Below, piece by piece: positions 1 through 9,425 of a DNA stretch of 64,000 nucleotides. How positions within the stretch are numbered: the stretch's first letter is position 1; each line of letters opens with the position of its first letter. The stretch is from Planctomycetota bacterium (GTDB taxonomy: Bacteria > Planctomycetota > UBA8108 > UBA1146). Location of the stretch: NCBI GenBank assembly GCA_016776905.1, contig JADHSM010000004.1, positions 62,001-126,000 of the forward strand, read 5' to 3'. A model generated the notes under the pieces. It was given only the letters and a program-made list of their open reading frames with translations, was not told where the DNA came from and did not search any database. The position numbers were made by a program, and so were the translations under genes.

Positions 1-1128
1 TGCGCCATTTCGGATGGCCTGGCGTCGGATTGTGATTTGGATGGAGTTCCGGACGATTGTGAAATCGCTCAGGCTCAAGAACCCGATTGTGACCTCGATG
101 GAATTCCTGATGTTTGTTCTATTGATCTGGGATTAGTGTCTGATTGTAATCAAGATTTAGTACCCGATTCCTGCAACATTCAAGCGGGTGCAGCGGATTG
201 CGATCTCAATGGAATCTTAGATTCGTGCCAGATCGTTGCCGGTAATTCTTCCGATTGTGATTCAGATGGCGTCCTAGATACCTGCGCTATTGATCAAGGA
301 ATATCTTCGGATTGTGATTTGGATGCGGTTCCAGATGATTGCGAGATTGCTCAATCGGTAGAGGCTGATTGTGATCTCGATGGTGTCATCGACGGGTGTG
401 CGATAAGTCAGGGAATCGTTTTTGATTGTGACCAAGACTTGATTCCAGACTCCTGCAACATTCAGGCGGGAGCGCTCGATTGCGATCTCAATGGGATTTT
501 GGATACATGTCAATTGGCCAGTGGCTCAGCTTCTGATTGTGATCAAGACGGATCTTTGGACTCTTGTGAGATCAATACGGGCAATGTGCTCGATTGCGAT
601 TCTGATGGAGTTCCTGATCCTTGTGCTATCTCAAGCGGAGTCGTCAGTGATTGCGATTTCAATACCATCCCTGATGAATGTTCGATTACAGCCGATCCTA
701 CATTGGACTGTGATCTGGACGGTGGTCTCGATGTTTGCCAATTGAATAATGGAACAGCCGAGGACTGTAATCTCAATGGAGTACTCGACTCTTGTGATAT
801 TACAGGCGGTTTAGATCAGGATCAAAATGGTGTTCCTGATGACTGTCAAAATGCTGACTTCATCAGGGGTGATTGCTCAGCGAATATGTCTTTCAATATC
901 GCAGATGCAATTTTGAGCCTCAATTATCTCTTTGGTCAGACTACTGTTGAATGCCTTGATGCATGTGACGTGAATGATGATGAAGTCCTCAATATTGCAG
1001 ATGCTGTGTTCACTCTTGCCGCTCTCTTTAGTGGCGGGCCTATGCCTACAGCGCCATTTCCGAACTGTGGAGAAGATCTGGTCGGAAGTGGTTTGGGATG
1101 TGACGTCTTCAACCTCGGTTGCCCTTAA
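1..1128 (+). CDS. Secreted repeat protein (partial, 5' end outside window): tandem DCDxDGxxDxCxI repeats plus C-terminal dockerin-like module
   Basis: Frame 1 is open from base 1 (C A I S D G L A S D C D L D G...). About 17 Asp/Cys repeats, then RGDCSANMSFNIADAILSLNYLFG...DVNDDEVLNIADAVFTLAALFSGG; stop TAA 1126-1128. Confidence 0.8.
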   Translation, partial: CAISDGLASDCDLDGVPDDCEIAQAQEPDCDLDGIPDVCSIDLGLVSDCNQDLVPDSCNIQAGAADCDLNGILDSCQIVAGNSSDCDSDGVLDTCAIDQGISSDCDLDAVPDDCEIAQSVEADCDLDGVIDGCAISQGIVFDCDQDLIPDSCNIQAGALDCDLNGILDTCQLASGSASDCDQDGSLDSCEINTGNVLDCDSDGVPDPCAISSGVVSDCDFNTIPDECSITADPTLDCDLDGGLDVCQLNNGTAEDCNLNGVLDSCDITGGLDQDQNGVPDDCQNADFIRGDCSANMSFNIADAILSLNYLFGQTTVECLDACDVNDDEVLNIADAVFTLAALFSGGPMPTAPFPNCGEDLVGSGLGCDVFNLGCP

Positions 1129-2576
1129 CCTGTATTGCGTCTCCGATTATTAGGTTTACGAGGGGAAGCGGGTCTTGATCCTGCAGAGGTAGAAGTCGAC
1201 TTGCCAGGGCTGGCCTTGGGTCGTCTCTTCTTCTGTGCATGAGATTTAACCGGTTGCCCTGTTCCATCTCCATCTGCGGATCGTTTTGGCCTTCGATTTC
1301 CTCGAGAACTGGAAGGGCGAGCTGAAGAACCGCTTCGTGAACTTCGACCCCTTCGTCCTGAAGGTCCTGGACCTCTGCGTGAGGGGCGACTGCTTTTTCC
1401 TTTGGAGCCTTTGGTGGAACGATCAAATTCTCCACCCTCAAATCCTGGTGTGGATATCGTCTCGATCTCTTTACCGATGATTTTTTCGATGGAAAGAATC
1501 ATGAGGAGGTCTTCTGCGGAGACAAAAGTACATGCTTTTCCCTCTCTCTCTGATCTCCCAGTTCTTCCGATTCTGTGTGTGTAGGCTTCGGCAGTGTTAG
1601 GAATGTCCAGATTGATCACATGGGAAACACTCTCAACATCGATGCCTCTAGCAGCGATGTCCGTTGCTACCAAAACATCAAATTTCCCTTTTCTGAAACC
1701 CTGCATAGCACGGTCTCTTTGATTTTGAGACATATTGCCTTGGAGGGCGACTGCGCGATGGCCGTCTTTGTCGAGCTTCTCCGCGATTTGTCGTGCTCTT
1801 CGTTTTGTACGAGTAAAGACGATGGCAGAGGCAATCTTCTCTTCCTTGAGCATGTGTCGTAGAAGGTCGATCTTCTTTTTCTCAGGAACGGTATAGAGTG
1901 CGTGGTCGATAGTTTTTGCTGGGGTCGAATGATTGATTTCTGCAACAAAAGGATCAACAAGGATCTTCTGTGCCAACCTTCTAATTTCAGGGGGCATAGT
2001 TGCCGCGAACAAAAGATTCTGCCGATGTTCAGGAAGCTCATCAAGGATTCGATTAATGTCTGGAAGGAATCCCATGTCGAACATGTGGTCGGCTTCATCC
2101 AGAACCAATTTCTCAACACGGCTCAAGTTGACATGACCTTGACGCATGAGATCTAAGAGGCGACCTGGGCATGCACAAATGATGTCTGGATTTCTTTTGA
2201 GTTTCTCAATCTGAGGATTCTCTGAGACACCACCATAGATCGTCATCGATTTGATTTTTGTTCCGATGGTCAACTTTCGGAATTCGTCTTCAATCTGTGA
2301 AACAAGTTCTCTAGTAGGTGCGATCACCAATATTCGTGGCCCTTTTGCTTTTCTTCTGAGAAGAGACTCGATAGCAGGGATGGCGAATGCTGCTGTTTTT
2401 CCTGTACCCGTTTGTGCGAGGCCCAGAATGTCTTTGCCATCGAGGGCCGGAGAAATAGATTGGGCCTGAATGGGGCGAGGGCTCGAATAGCCCGCTTTTT
2501 CAATGGCTTTCCCCAGCAAAGTGTTCAGTTCAAGTTCTGAGAACTGCTCTAATACACGGTAAGTATCGGGTGACAT
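1125..2576 (-). CDS. DEAD-box ATP-dependent RNA helicase, RhlE-like, with basic S/R-rich C-terminal tail
   Basis: Q-motif region PRPIQAQSI, AQTGTGKT, PTRELV, DEAD, ATMPPEI (SAT-like motif), ARGIDVESV, HRIGRTGR. Confidence 0.95.
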   Translation of the reverse strand: MSPDTYRVLEQFSELELNTLLGKAIEKAGYSSPRPIQAQSISPALDGKDILGLAQTGTGKTAAFAIPAIESLLRRKAKGPRILVIAPTRELVSQIEDEFRKLTIGTKIKSMTIYGGVSENPQIEKLKRNPDIICACPGRLLDLMRQGHVNLSRVEKLVLDEADHMFDMGFLPDINRILDELPEHRQNLLFAATMPPEIRRLAQKILVDPFVAEINHSTPAKTIDHALYTVPEKKKIDLLRHMLKEEKIASAIVFTRTKRRARQIAEKLDKDGHRAVALQGNMSQNQRDRAMQGFRKGKFDVLVATDIAARGIDVESVSHVINLDIPNTAEAYTHRIGRTGRSEREGKACTFVSAEDLLMILSIEKIIGKEIETISTPGFEGGEFDRSTKGSKGKSSRPSRRGPGPSGRRGRSSRSGSSARPSSSRGNRRPKRSADGDGTGQPVKSHAQKKRRPKASPGKSTSTSAGSRPASPRKPNNRRRNTG

Positions 2577-2722
2577 ATTTGTGATTTGGCTTCCTGACAG
2601 AGTGAGTCTTCCGCTTAATTTGATCTATCTGGGCGGAAAACGCATGCAATTCCACTCGGCTCATACAAAAAACCGACCTGATTCTGATTATATCTGTAGC
2701 GAAAGTAGATGTTTCTGAATCC

Positions 2723-3418
2723 ATGGATTTATATTCAAGTAGTGTTAGAGAGAGGTTTGCCCTTGTTGAAAGGCCTTTAATGAACTCCTCTTACCCTCCA
2801 CGAGTGGATTATGACAATGACGAGAACTCGATCAGATCTTCATCCGTACACCCTGATCCGTTTGAACAGTTCAAGTTGTGGTATTCAGAGGAAGAGATCG
2901 AAGGGGTTGAAGAGCCTCATCGGATTTCTTTGGCCACGTGTACACCCGATGGAATTCCTTCCCTCAGAATGGTGTTGCTGAAAATATTCGGTCCTGAAGG
3001 TTTCTTCTTTTTCACAGATTATCAGTCTCGGAAAGCTCAAGAACTCTCTTTGAATCCTAAAGCCGCTATTCTCTCACATTGGCCTAGATTACAGCGTCAG
3101 GTCAGAATCGAAGGAAGCGTAAAAAAAGCCTCGAGAGAAGTATCTGAAAAGTATTTTGATGATCGCCCTCGATTGTCCCAAGCCGCAGCTTCGGTCTCTT
3201 CACAAAGTTCCGAAATGCTGGATCGCGACGAATTTGAATCACGGTTGAAGGGATTGGCGACCGGTTCGAGTACCCTCTCCTGCCCGGAGAATTGGGGAGG
3301 GTATTGCTTGGTTCCCGAACTCTTTGAGTTTTGGCAAGGTCAGCGAGGTAGGGTCCACGATAGAGTGATTTACGAGAAGACGCCGGCTGGGTGGATTTTG
3401 AAGGAACTCCAACCCTAA
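2723..3418 (+). CDS. pdxH: Pyridoxamine 5'-phosphate oxidase (true start possibly internal, MNSSYPPRVDYD...)
   Basis: PDGIPSLRMVLLKIFGPEGFFFFTDYQSRKAQEL, AILSHWPRLQRQVRIEGSV, PELFEFWQGQRGRVHDRVIY: PNPOx family signatures. Confidence 0.92.
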   Translation: MDLYSSSVRERFALVERPLMNSSYPPRVDYDNDENSIRSSSVHPDPFEQFKLWYSEEEIEGVEEPHRISLATCTPDGIPSLRMVLLKIFGPEGFFFFTDYQSRKAQELSLNPKAAILSHWPRLQRQVRIEGSVKKASREVSEKYFDDRPRLSQAAASVSSQSSEMLDRDEFESRLKGLATGSSTLSCPENWGGYCLVPELFEFWQGQRGRVHDRVIYEKTPAGWILKELQP

Positions 3419-3428
3419 TATCTCTTCC

Positions 3429-3472
3429 AAGGTGCGATTGTATTCATCAAAAGGTGCGATTGTATTAATCAA
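3429..3472. repeat. 22-bp tandem duplication (2 copies, 1 mismatch)
   Basis: aaggtgcgattgtattcatcaa / aaggtgcgattgtattaatcaa directly adjacent. Confidence 0.9.
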
Positions 3473-3518
3473 GATGCTTTGCACTTTTCCCGTGAAGGTG
3501 TAAATTCCTTGCTTCGGT

Positions 3519-3595
3519 GCGCTCGTAGCTCAACTGGATAGAGCATCGGATTTCTAATCCGAAGGTTCCAGGTTCGAGTCCTGGCGGGCGTACCA
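3519..3595 (+). tRNA. tRNA-Arg(TCT), CCA encoded
   Basis: Cloverleaf: acceptor GCGCTCG/CGGGCGT, anticodon loop TTTCTAA, T-arm CCAGG-TTCGAGT-CCTGG, 3' ACCA. Confidence 0.95.
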
Positions 3596-3690
3596 TTTTT
3601 TATACTCGTTGCTTCCCCCAATGTTTTCCACCATTCTGATTCTCAAGAGCCCATTCGTTGACGGGTCATCTTGAGGAAGGTGAGTGTGAT

Positions 3691-4956
3691 ATGTGGATAA
3701 CAACAATTCTTCTATTGGTTACAGCATGTGTACAGACTGATACTCCGAAGGAAGCTCCCCAGTTCGAAAAACCGGTTCGTATTGAATCAAACGGGATTCC
3801 TATCGATGTGACCGTCGGGCATGCCGCTCCTTATATGCATGACTTTGATGGCGATGGAATAACCGATCTACTCGTCGGTGAATATGGTGATGTCGATTTC
3901 CCTGTCGAAAGATTGCCGAAAAGAATTCGAGATGAATCCGATAGTAAGGGAGCCTTCTCCCAGGGGAGGCTGCGGATATATAAAAACCATGGTTCTGATA
4001 CCCAGCCTAAATTTAATGGATTCGAATATCTCCGAGCTGGAGCTGGATTCGCATCCATACCTTCAACCTGATGCATTTGTTTTTGTCCGCAGTTTGTGGA
4101 CTACGACAATGACGGAGATCTAGATATATTGAGCGGATCCTATACAGGAGAGATTTATTACTTTGAGTGTCAAGATGACGGAAAATTTTTGCAGGGTAAA
4201 TGTCTGGTTGATAAAGATAACGTCGATCTCAAAGCACAGTCATATTCGATCACTGTAGAAGCATGGGATTTCGATGCTGATGGCGATCTCGATTTGATTC
4301 TGGGTACTCGCGTCTCTTCCGTAGAGTTATTCGAAAATATCGGAACCCGAGAAGCTCCTATCTACGCGGCTAAATCGAAGAAACTCAAAACCCAAGGCGG
4401 AAAACCGATAAAAGGTAGCAATGCCCATAGGGCCGATTGGGATGGTGACGGTGTACTGGATCTTGTTTTGGGCGCTGAATATGGGGGAGTGCACTGGTAT
4501 CGGAATGTCGGGAGTACTGACAAACCGTTATACGGAGATCGTCAGGTCATAGTGGAGCAGCCTGAGTTCAAGCAAAGAACTGAGGCTGAAGGCCCTGAGT
4601 TTTCAGGCTCTCGAAGCAAGGTGTTCGTGACGGATTGGGATAAGGATGGGATGAACGATCTCTTGGTAGGAGACGTTCAATGGCTCAACTACACTCTACC
4701 GCCATTAACTGCGGAAGAGGAATCTGAAAAAATGAAGTTACAACCAGAGTATGAAAAATTAGATAAGGTTCTGGAAGAACTGAATGATGAAAAGATCCGT
4801 TACCAGCGAAAAAAGGTTGAGGTTCCAGAAGAAGTGAACAGTAGGTATGACGCCGCTTATGAAGCTTGGCTTCCCGTGTATCGCAGGATGTCAAAGTTTG
4901 ATCGAGAGAAGTCTAAAACTCATGGTTGGGTATGGCTCTACAGGCAAATCCCCTAG
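3691..4956 (+). CDS. VCBS/FG-GAP repeat lipoprotein with in-frame UGA at 4069-4071 (codon 127): putative selenoprotein
   Basis: ORFs 3658..4071 and 4096..4956 are in the same frame, separated only by one TGA. Signal/lipobox MWITTILLLVTAC with upstream gaggaagg; repeats HDFDGDGITDLLVG, VDYDNDGDLDILSGSYTGEIYYF, DFDADGDLDLILG, DWDGDGVLDLVLG lie on both sides of the UGA. Confidence 0.75.
4072..4113 (+). promoter_or_regulatory. Putative bacterial SECIS element directly downstream of in-frame UGA
   Basis: Upper stem 85-91 GUCCGCA / 95-101 UGUGGAC (7 bp, one G-U), apical loop GUU starting 20 nt after the UGA. Lower stem CAU(U)UGU 4074-4080 / ACAAUG 4106-4111, separated by a UUUU/UACG internal loop. 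Confidence 0.6.
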
Positions 4957-4968
4957 TTCTTGTCTGAT

Positions 4969-5643
4969 TCAAGAGTCCTTGGTGTAGTCTTCCGGTTGAT
5001 GTCGAATCACCGCTCCTTCGACGAGGAAAGCCACGTCTTCGGCAATGTTTGTTGCAAGATCTGCGATACGCTCAAGATGACGAGATGCTGAAAGCATATG
5101 GATGGCTCTTGTGATAACTGCGGGGTTCTCGAACATGAGTGCTTCAAGAATAACAAACATTTGTTTATTGATATCGTCAACTTCATCGTCCATCGCTAGA
5201 ACTTCTCGAGCAGTCATGACATCGAGGTTGATCAGTGAGTTCAAACTTTGTTTGACCATCGTTCGTACAACCTCAAGCATGCGGTGGAAATCAAGTGGTA
5301 CACCAATATCGTCGTGAGTGGCGAGGTACGCGGCACGTTCAGCAATATTGATGGCGAGGTCGCCCATTCTTTCGAGGTCGTTGTTCACTTTCATCACGCA
5401 TACTACGAATCGTAGGTCCGTTGCCACCGGCTGATGAAGTGCAAGAATCTTCAGGCAATCTTCTTCGATCACAACTTCTCTTCGATCGATCGTGACATCT
5501 AACTCATGAACCTCTGAGCAGAGATCCGCTCTACGCTCCTGTAATGCACTGATGGCGAGGTTGGTCGCTTTCTCCACTAGGCTTCCCATGTCGAGAAGCT
5601 TCTTCTTTAAATCTTCGAGGTCACGTTGAAGGTGCATAGTCAT
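4969..5643 (-). CDS. phoU: Phosphate signalling complex protein PhoU
   Basis: Two PhoU repeats: DRREVVIEEDCLKILALHQPVATDLRFVVCVMKVNNDLERMGDLAINIAER ... SASRHLERIADLATNIAEDVAFL. Confidence 0.95.
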   Translation of the reverse strand: MTMHLQRDLEDLKKKLLDMGSLVEKATNLAISALQERRADLCSEVHELDVTIDRREVVIEEDCLKILALHQPVATDLRFVVCVMKVNNDLERMGDLAINIAERAAYLATHDDIGVPLDFHRMLEVVRTMVKQSLNSLINLDVMTAREVLAMDDEVDDINKQMFVILEALMFENPAVITRAIHMLSASRHLERIADLATNIAEDVAFLVEGAVIRHQPEDYTKDS

Positions 5644-5722
5644 GGTTTGTGATACCCATCATTTGTTCTAGTAGCAGTTGGCAAAGGCACTCGTTATCGA
5701 TCAGGTGACAGCAAAATGGAAT

Positions 5723-6586
5723 TTATCCGAACCGCCCAGAAACATAGTCTTCTGTTCGCTGTTCCTTGGGGTTCGTGAAAATCGTACTTGTTTCGTCAAA
5801 TTCGACCAGGTTACCGGAATCCATGAAAGCCGTGTAATCTGAGACTCTGGCAGCCTGTTGCATATTGTGGGTGACGATCACGATGGTGTATTGCTCTTTG
5901 AGTTCAAGCATCAGATCTTCAATGTGACTGGTCGAAACCGGGTCGAGTGCTGAACAAGGTTCGTCCATGAGCAACACTTCAGGTTTCATTGCTAGAGATC
6001 TGGCGATGCAAAGTCTCTGCTGTTGTCCTCCGGAAAGACCGAGAGCGGAATCATGCAATCGATCAGAGACTTCATTCCAAAGAGCAGCTCTCTTGAGCGA
6101 AGTTTCTACAAGCTCTGCGATGTCACCCGTATAGCCATTAATTTGTGGTGCCCAAGCAATGTTTTTGAAAATCGTTTTTGGAAATGGATTTGGCTTCTGA
6201 AAGACCATTCCAATTCGTAAGCGTACTTCGACGGGATCGATGTTCTTGTCATAAAGATCCATATCCTTGTACATCAGTGAACCCTCTACCTTTGCACCTA
6301 GAATGAAATCATTCATACGATTGAATGCTCTCAGTAAGGTGCTTTTTCCGCAGCCAGAGGGGCCAATCACCGCGGTGATCTTGTTGCTTGGGAAGACGAT
6401 GTCTACACCTTTGACAGCTTGCTCAGAGCCGTAGCTAATGACCACACCTTCGCCTTTGAGTTCAGCATTGCGAAGATCGTTTTCTTTGTCTCCGCCACTG
6501 ATATTAGATTCGGGTTTGGTACTCTTCGGACGTTTGTTCATCGGTTCTTCCTCGGAGAGTTTTTTGGCTTCATCAACAGGGGTCAT
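5723..6586 (-). CDS. pstB: Phosphate ABC transporter ATP-binding protein
   Basis: [51 protein letters not shown]. Confidence 0.96.
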   Translation of the reverse strand: MTPVDEAKKLSEEEPMNKRPKSTKPESNISGGDKENDLRNAELKGEGVVISYGSEQAVKGVDIVFPSNKITAVIGPSGCGKSTLLRAFNRMNDFILGAKVEGSLMYKDMDLYDKNIDPVEVRLRIGMVFQKPNPFPKTIFKNIAWAPQINGYTGDIAELVETSLKRAALWNEVSDRLHDSALGLSGGQQQRLCIARSLAMKPEVLLMDEPCSALDPVSTSHIEDLMLELKEQYTIVIVTHNMQQAARVSDYTAFMDSGNLVEFDETSTIFTNPKEQRTEDYVSGRFG

Positions 6587-7473
6587 GATTGAGCCTTTTG
6601 TGTTTTATTTCGTATTAGGATTGCAACGCTATTCATCATGAACAGGGCTAGAAGTAATACTATTATCCCGCCTGCTGCGAGGCCTTCGAATTCGACTTTT
6701 GCTTCTCGGGCCCAGTTGTAGATCTGGATCGGCAGTGCTGTAAAGCCGTCCATGATTCCATGAGGAGCTTTGCTCACATACGCGACTGCTCCAACCATAA
6801 GAATGGGGGCGGTTTCTCCGATGGCTCTGGAAAGGGCCAAGATTACGCCCGTCATTATTCCCGGCATGGCCGCTGGAAGAACATGGTGGAATACCGTCTG
6901 GAATCGGGTCGCTCCCAGGGCAAATGCAGAGAGGCGAATCGAATTCGGAACGGCTTTGATGGCTTCTCTTGAGGCAATGATGATGACCGGAAGTATCAAT
7001 AAGCTGAGAGTGAGAGCTCCGGAAAGGACGCTCGGCCCCAACTTCATGAATCGAACAAAAAGAGTTAATCCCAAAATCCCGTAAACGATTGAGGGAACTC
7101 CAGCAAGATTGGAAATGTTGATTTCAATGAATGAATTTAAACGATTCTTTTTTGCATATTCTTCGAGATAAAGGGCTGAGGAAACTCCGACAGGAATCGC
7201 GATTGCTGCTGTCGTGACGATGATCCAAATCGTTCCCATTAAGGCAGAGAAGAGACCTGCTTTATGAGGCATCCGGGATGGAGCATTTTTTATGAAATCA
7301 AAACTGATCCATTCCCAACCCGAGGAGAAGATATGGACCAATAGGAAACCCAAAACTCCGATACACAACCAAGAGAGGATTGCGCAGCAATTTTTAAAGA
7401 TCATCGAGAAAGCTCTTCTGCGTTCAAGTCTTGAATTGAACTCTGGTGCAGAAGAATGTTCGGAGGAACTCAT
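6583..7473 (-). CDS. pstA: Phosphate ABC transporter permease PstA
   Basis: Permease with [12 protein letters not shown] and [17 protein letters not shown]; pst synteny. Confidence 0.95.
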   Translation of the reverse strand: MSSSEHSSAPEFNSRLERRRAFSMIFKNCCAILSWLCIGVLGFLLVHIFSSGWEWISFDFIKNAPSRMPHKAGLFSALMGTIWIIVTTAAIAIPVGVSSALYLEEYAKKNRLNSFIEINISNLAGVPSIVYGILGLTLFVRFMKLGPSVLSGALTLSLLILPVIIIASREAIKAVPNSIRLSAFALGATRFQTVFHHVLPAAMPGIMTGVILALSRAIGETAPILMVGAVAYVSKAPHGIMDGFTALPIQIYNWAREAKVEFEGLAAGGIIVLLLALFMMNSVAILIRNKTQKAQS

Positions 7474-8390
7474 TCGTATTCCTCCCGGTACTTTTTGAGG
7501 ATTTTGTAACTCAGAAGATTGGCGGCTAAAGTAATCAGAAACAGGAGACCGCCCACCGCATAGAGTGAATGGTAGGAAATGGATCCGTGTTCAATATCGC
7601 CGGTGGCGACCTGAACAATGAAAGCCGTCATCGTTTGAATACTCTCTAGGGGGTTCAGCGTCATTTTTGGTGTTCCACCTGCAGCGAGAGTCACGGCCAT
7701 TGTTTCTCCTATCGCTCTGGAGAAAGCCAGAACAAAGGAGGCCACGATTCCCGACAATGCCGCTGGAACTACGATTTTGAGAGATACCTCAGTTTTAGTG
7801 CTACCGAGTGCATATCCACCATCTCGAAGTGATCTTGGCACAGCCTTGAGTGCATCGTCACAAAGTGATGCGACCATTGGCAAAATCATCACTGCGACGA
7901 CGATGGAGGCTGACAATGCATTGAACACTGGGATCTCATCATTAAATGATTTGAGTATTGGGGTGATACCTGTCAGAGCAAAGTAACCGTAAACAACTGT
8001 AGGAATCCCTGCGAGGATCTCTAGAACCGGCTTAACAGTTTGACGAACTCTTTGGCTTGCAAACTCACTTAAGTAAATCGCACTTGCGAGTCCTACAGGT
8101 AGAGCGATAAGACCTGCTCCCAGCACGATCAGAATAGTCCCCATTAACAAGGGGAGGACACCAAAGGATCGAGGCAATATCAGAGCGTTCCATTTTGTTC
8201 CGAAAAGAAAATCTACTACTGAGACTTCTCTAAAGAATGGAATCGCTTCTTTGGCGAGGACGAAAATAATTCCGAATGTGGTCAAGACAGAGGCGAGTGC
8301 GCAGAGGAATATTCCCCAGCGCACTCCCTCTTCTATCCACTTCGATTTTTTTGTCTTCTGCCTAAAAGCTGCAGCGACTATATCAGTCAT
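7470..8390 (-). CDS. pstC: Phosphate ABC transporter permease PstC
   Basis: [30 protein letters not shown]; pst synteny. Confidence 0.95.
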   Translation of the reverse strand: MTDIVAAAFRQKTKKSKWIEEGVRWGIFLCALASVLTTFGIIFVLAKEAIPFFREVSVVDFLFGTKWNALILPRSFGVLPLLMGTILIVLGAGLIALPVGLASAIYLSEFASQRVRQTVKPVLEILAGIPTVVYGYFALTGITPILKSFNDEIPVFNALSASIVVAVMILPMVASLCDDALKAVPRSLRDGGYALGSTKTEVSLKIVVPAALSGIVASFVLAFSRAIGETMAVTLAAGGTPKMTLNPLESIQTMTAFIVQVATGDIEHGSISYHSLYAVGGLLFLITLAANLLSYKILKKYREEYE

Positions 8391-8401
8391 TCCTACCTTA
8401 T

Positions 8402-9349
8402 TTATTCTGCTGAAGAGTTGTTTTTCGACTGCTCAACGAATGCTTCAAATTTGAGTAATTGTTTGTCGTATTCATTTTTGGGGAGCGGGACGTAGCCTAC
8501 TTCAGAGACGAGTGTTTCGGCATTCGCAAGGTAGAATTTCACAAACTCCTGAACCTCGGGTCTCACTACCGATTTGCTACTCAGGTAGATGAAAATTGGT
8601 CGAGAAAGTGGTTTGTAGGTGCCGTCATTGATGCTGGATTCATTTGGAGTAACAGCGGGTTCGCCATTGACACTCACTGGAACAATCTTCAACTTGGCTT
8701 CATTTTCTTTGTAGTAGACGTAGCCGAAAAATGCCAAAGCATTTTTATCTCCTGAAACGCCTTTTACCAGTACGTTGTCATCTTCACTTTGCATGTAATC
8801 GGATCGACACAACTGCTCTTTACCATTGACGACCTTTGTGAAGTAATCAAATGTGCCAGAATCGGATCCTGGCCCAAATAGTTCAATTTCAGTGTCTGGC
8901 CAACCCTCACGAACTTGACTCCAAGTGTTTACAGCTGAATCCGGGTGCCAAATCTTTCTCAATTCTTCGATCGAGATCTGGTCAACGAAATCGTTGTCAG
9001 GGTGAGTGACGACTGAAAGCCCATCGTAGGCGACTGGGATCTCCAAGAACTCTATTCCAAGTTCCTTACACTTGGCGATCTCTTTTTCTTTAATAGGGCG
9101 GGAAGCGTCATTGATATCACATTCACCGATAGAGAACTTCTTGAAGCCTCCACCTGTTCCTGAAACTCCAACCGGCACGTTTACATTTGGATAAGCCTTT
9201 TGGAATTCCTCCGCGACCGCCATCGTAATCGGGAATACTGTACTGGAACCGTCGATCCGTACTGTCCCATTTAGGCCGTCTGTATTCGGAGCTTCACAGC
9301 CACATAGGGTTACTAAGAAAACAAAGACCAATATCCAATTTGTTTTCAT
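8402..9349 (-). CDS. pstS: Phosphate-binding lipoprotein PstS
   Basis: Lipobox [61 protein letters not shown]. Confidence 0.95.
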   Translation of the reverse strand: MKTNWILVFVFLVTLCGCEAPNTDGLNGTVRIDGSSTVFPITMAVAEEFQKAYPNVNVPVGVSGTGGGFKKFSIGECDINDASRPIKEKEIAKCKELGIEFLEIPVAYDGLSVVTHPDNDFVDQISIEELRKIWHPDSAVNTWSQVREGWPDTEIELFGPGSDSGTFDYFTKVVNGKEQLCRSDYMQSEDDNVLVKGVSGDKNALAFFGYVYYKENEAKLKIVPVSVNGEPAVTPNESSINDGTYKPLSRPIFIYLSSKSVVRPEVQEFVKFYLANAETLVSEVGYVPLPKNEYDKQLLKFEAFVEQSKNNSSAE

Positions 9350-9425
9350 TTTTTCCTCTACTTTCTGTTCTTCAAGTTTTTTATCGACATGTTAAATCTA
9401 CTTACAGTGTGAACGTTTTGGTGTG

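Noticed and set aside
3429-3472. Possible CRISPR-like repeat
   Set aside because: Only two adjacent copies without spacers; simple tandem duplication. The same applies to 10664-10722, 10763-10806 and 38832-38876.
3878-4123. Frame-2 ORF spanning the TGA at 4069, suggesting a frameshift between the two VCBS ORFs
   Set aside because: Both flanking ORFs are already in frame 1 with VCBS repeat sequence on each side; frame 2 here (MNMVMSISLSKDCRKEF...) encodes no repeat motifs. A frameshift is not needed; the only interruption is the UGA.
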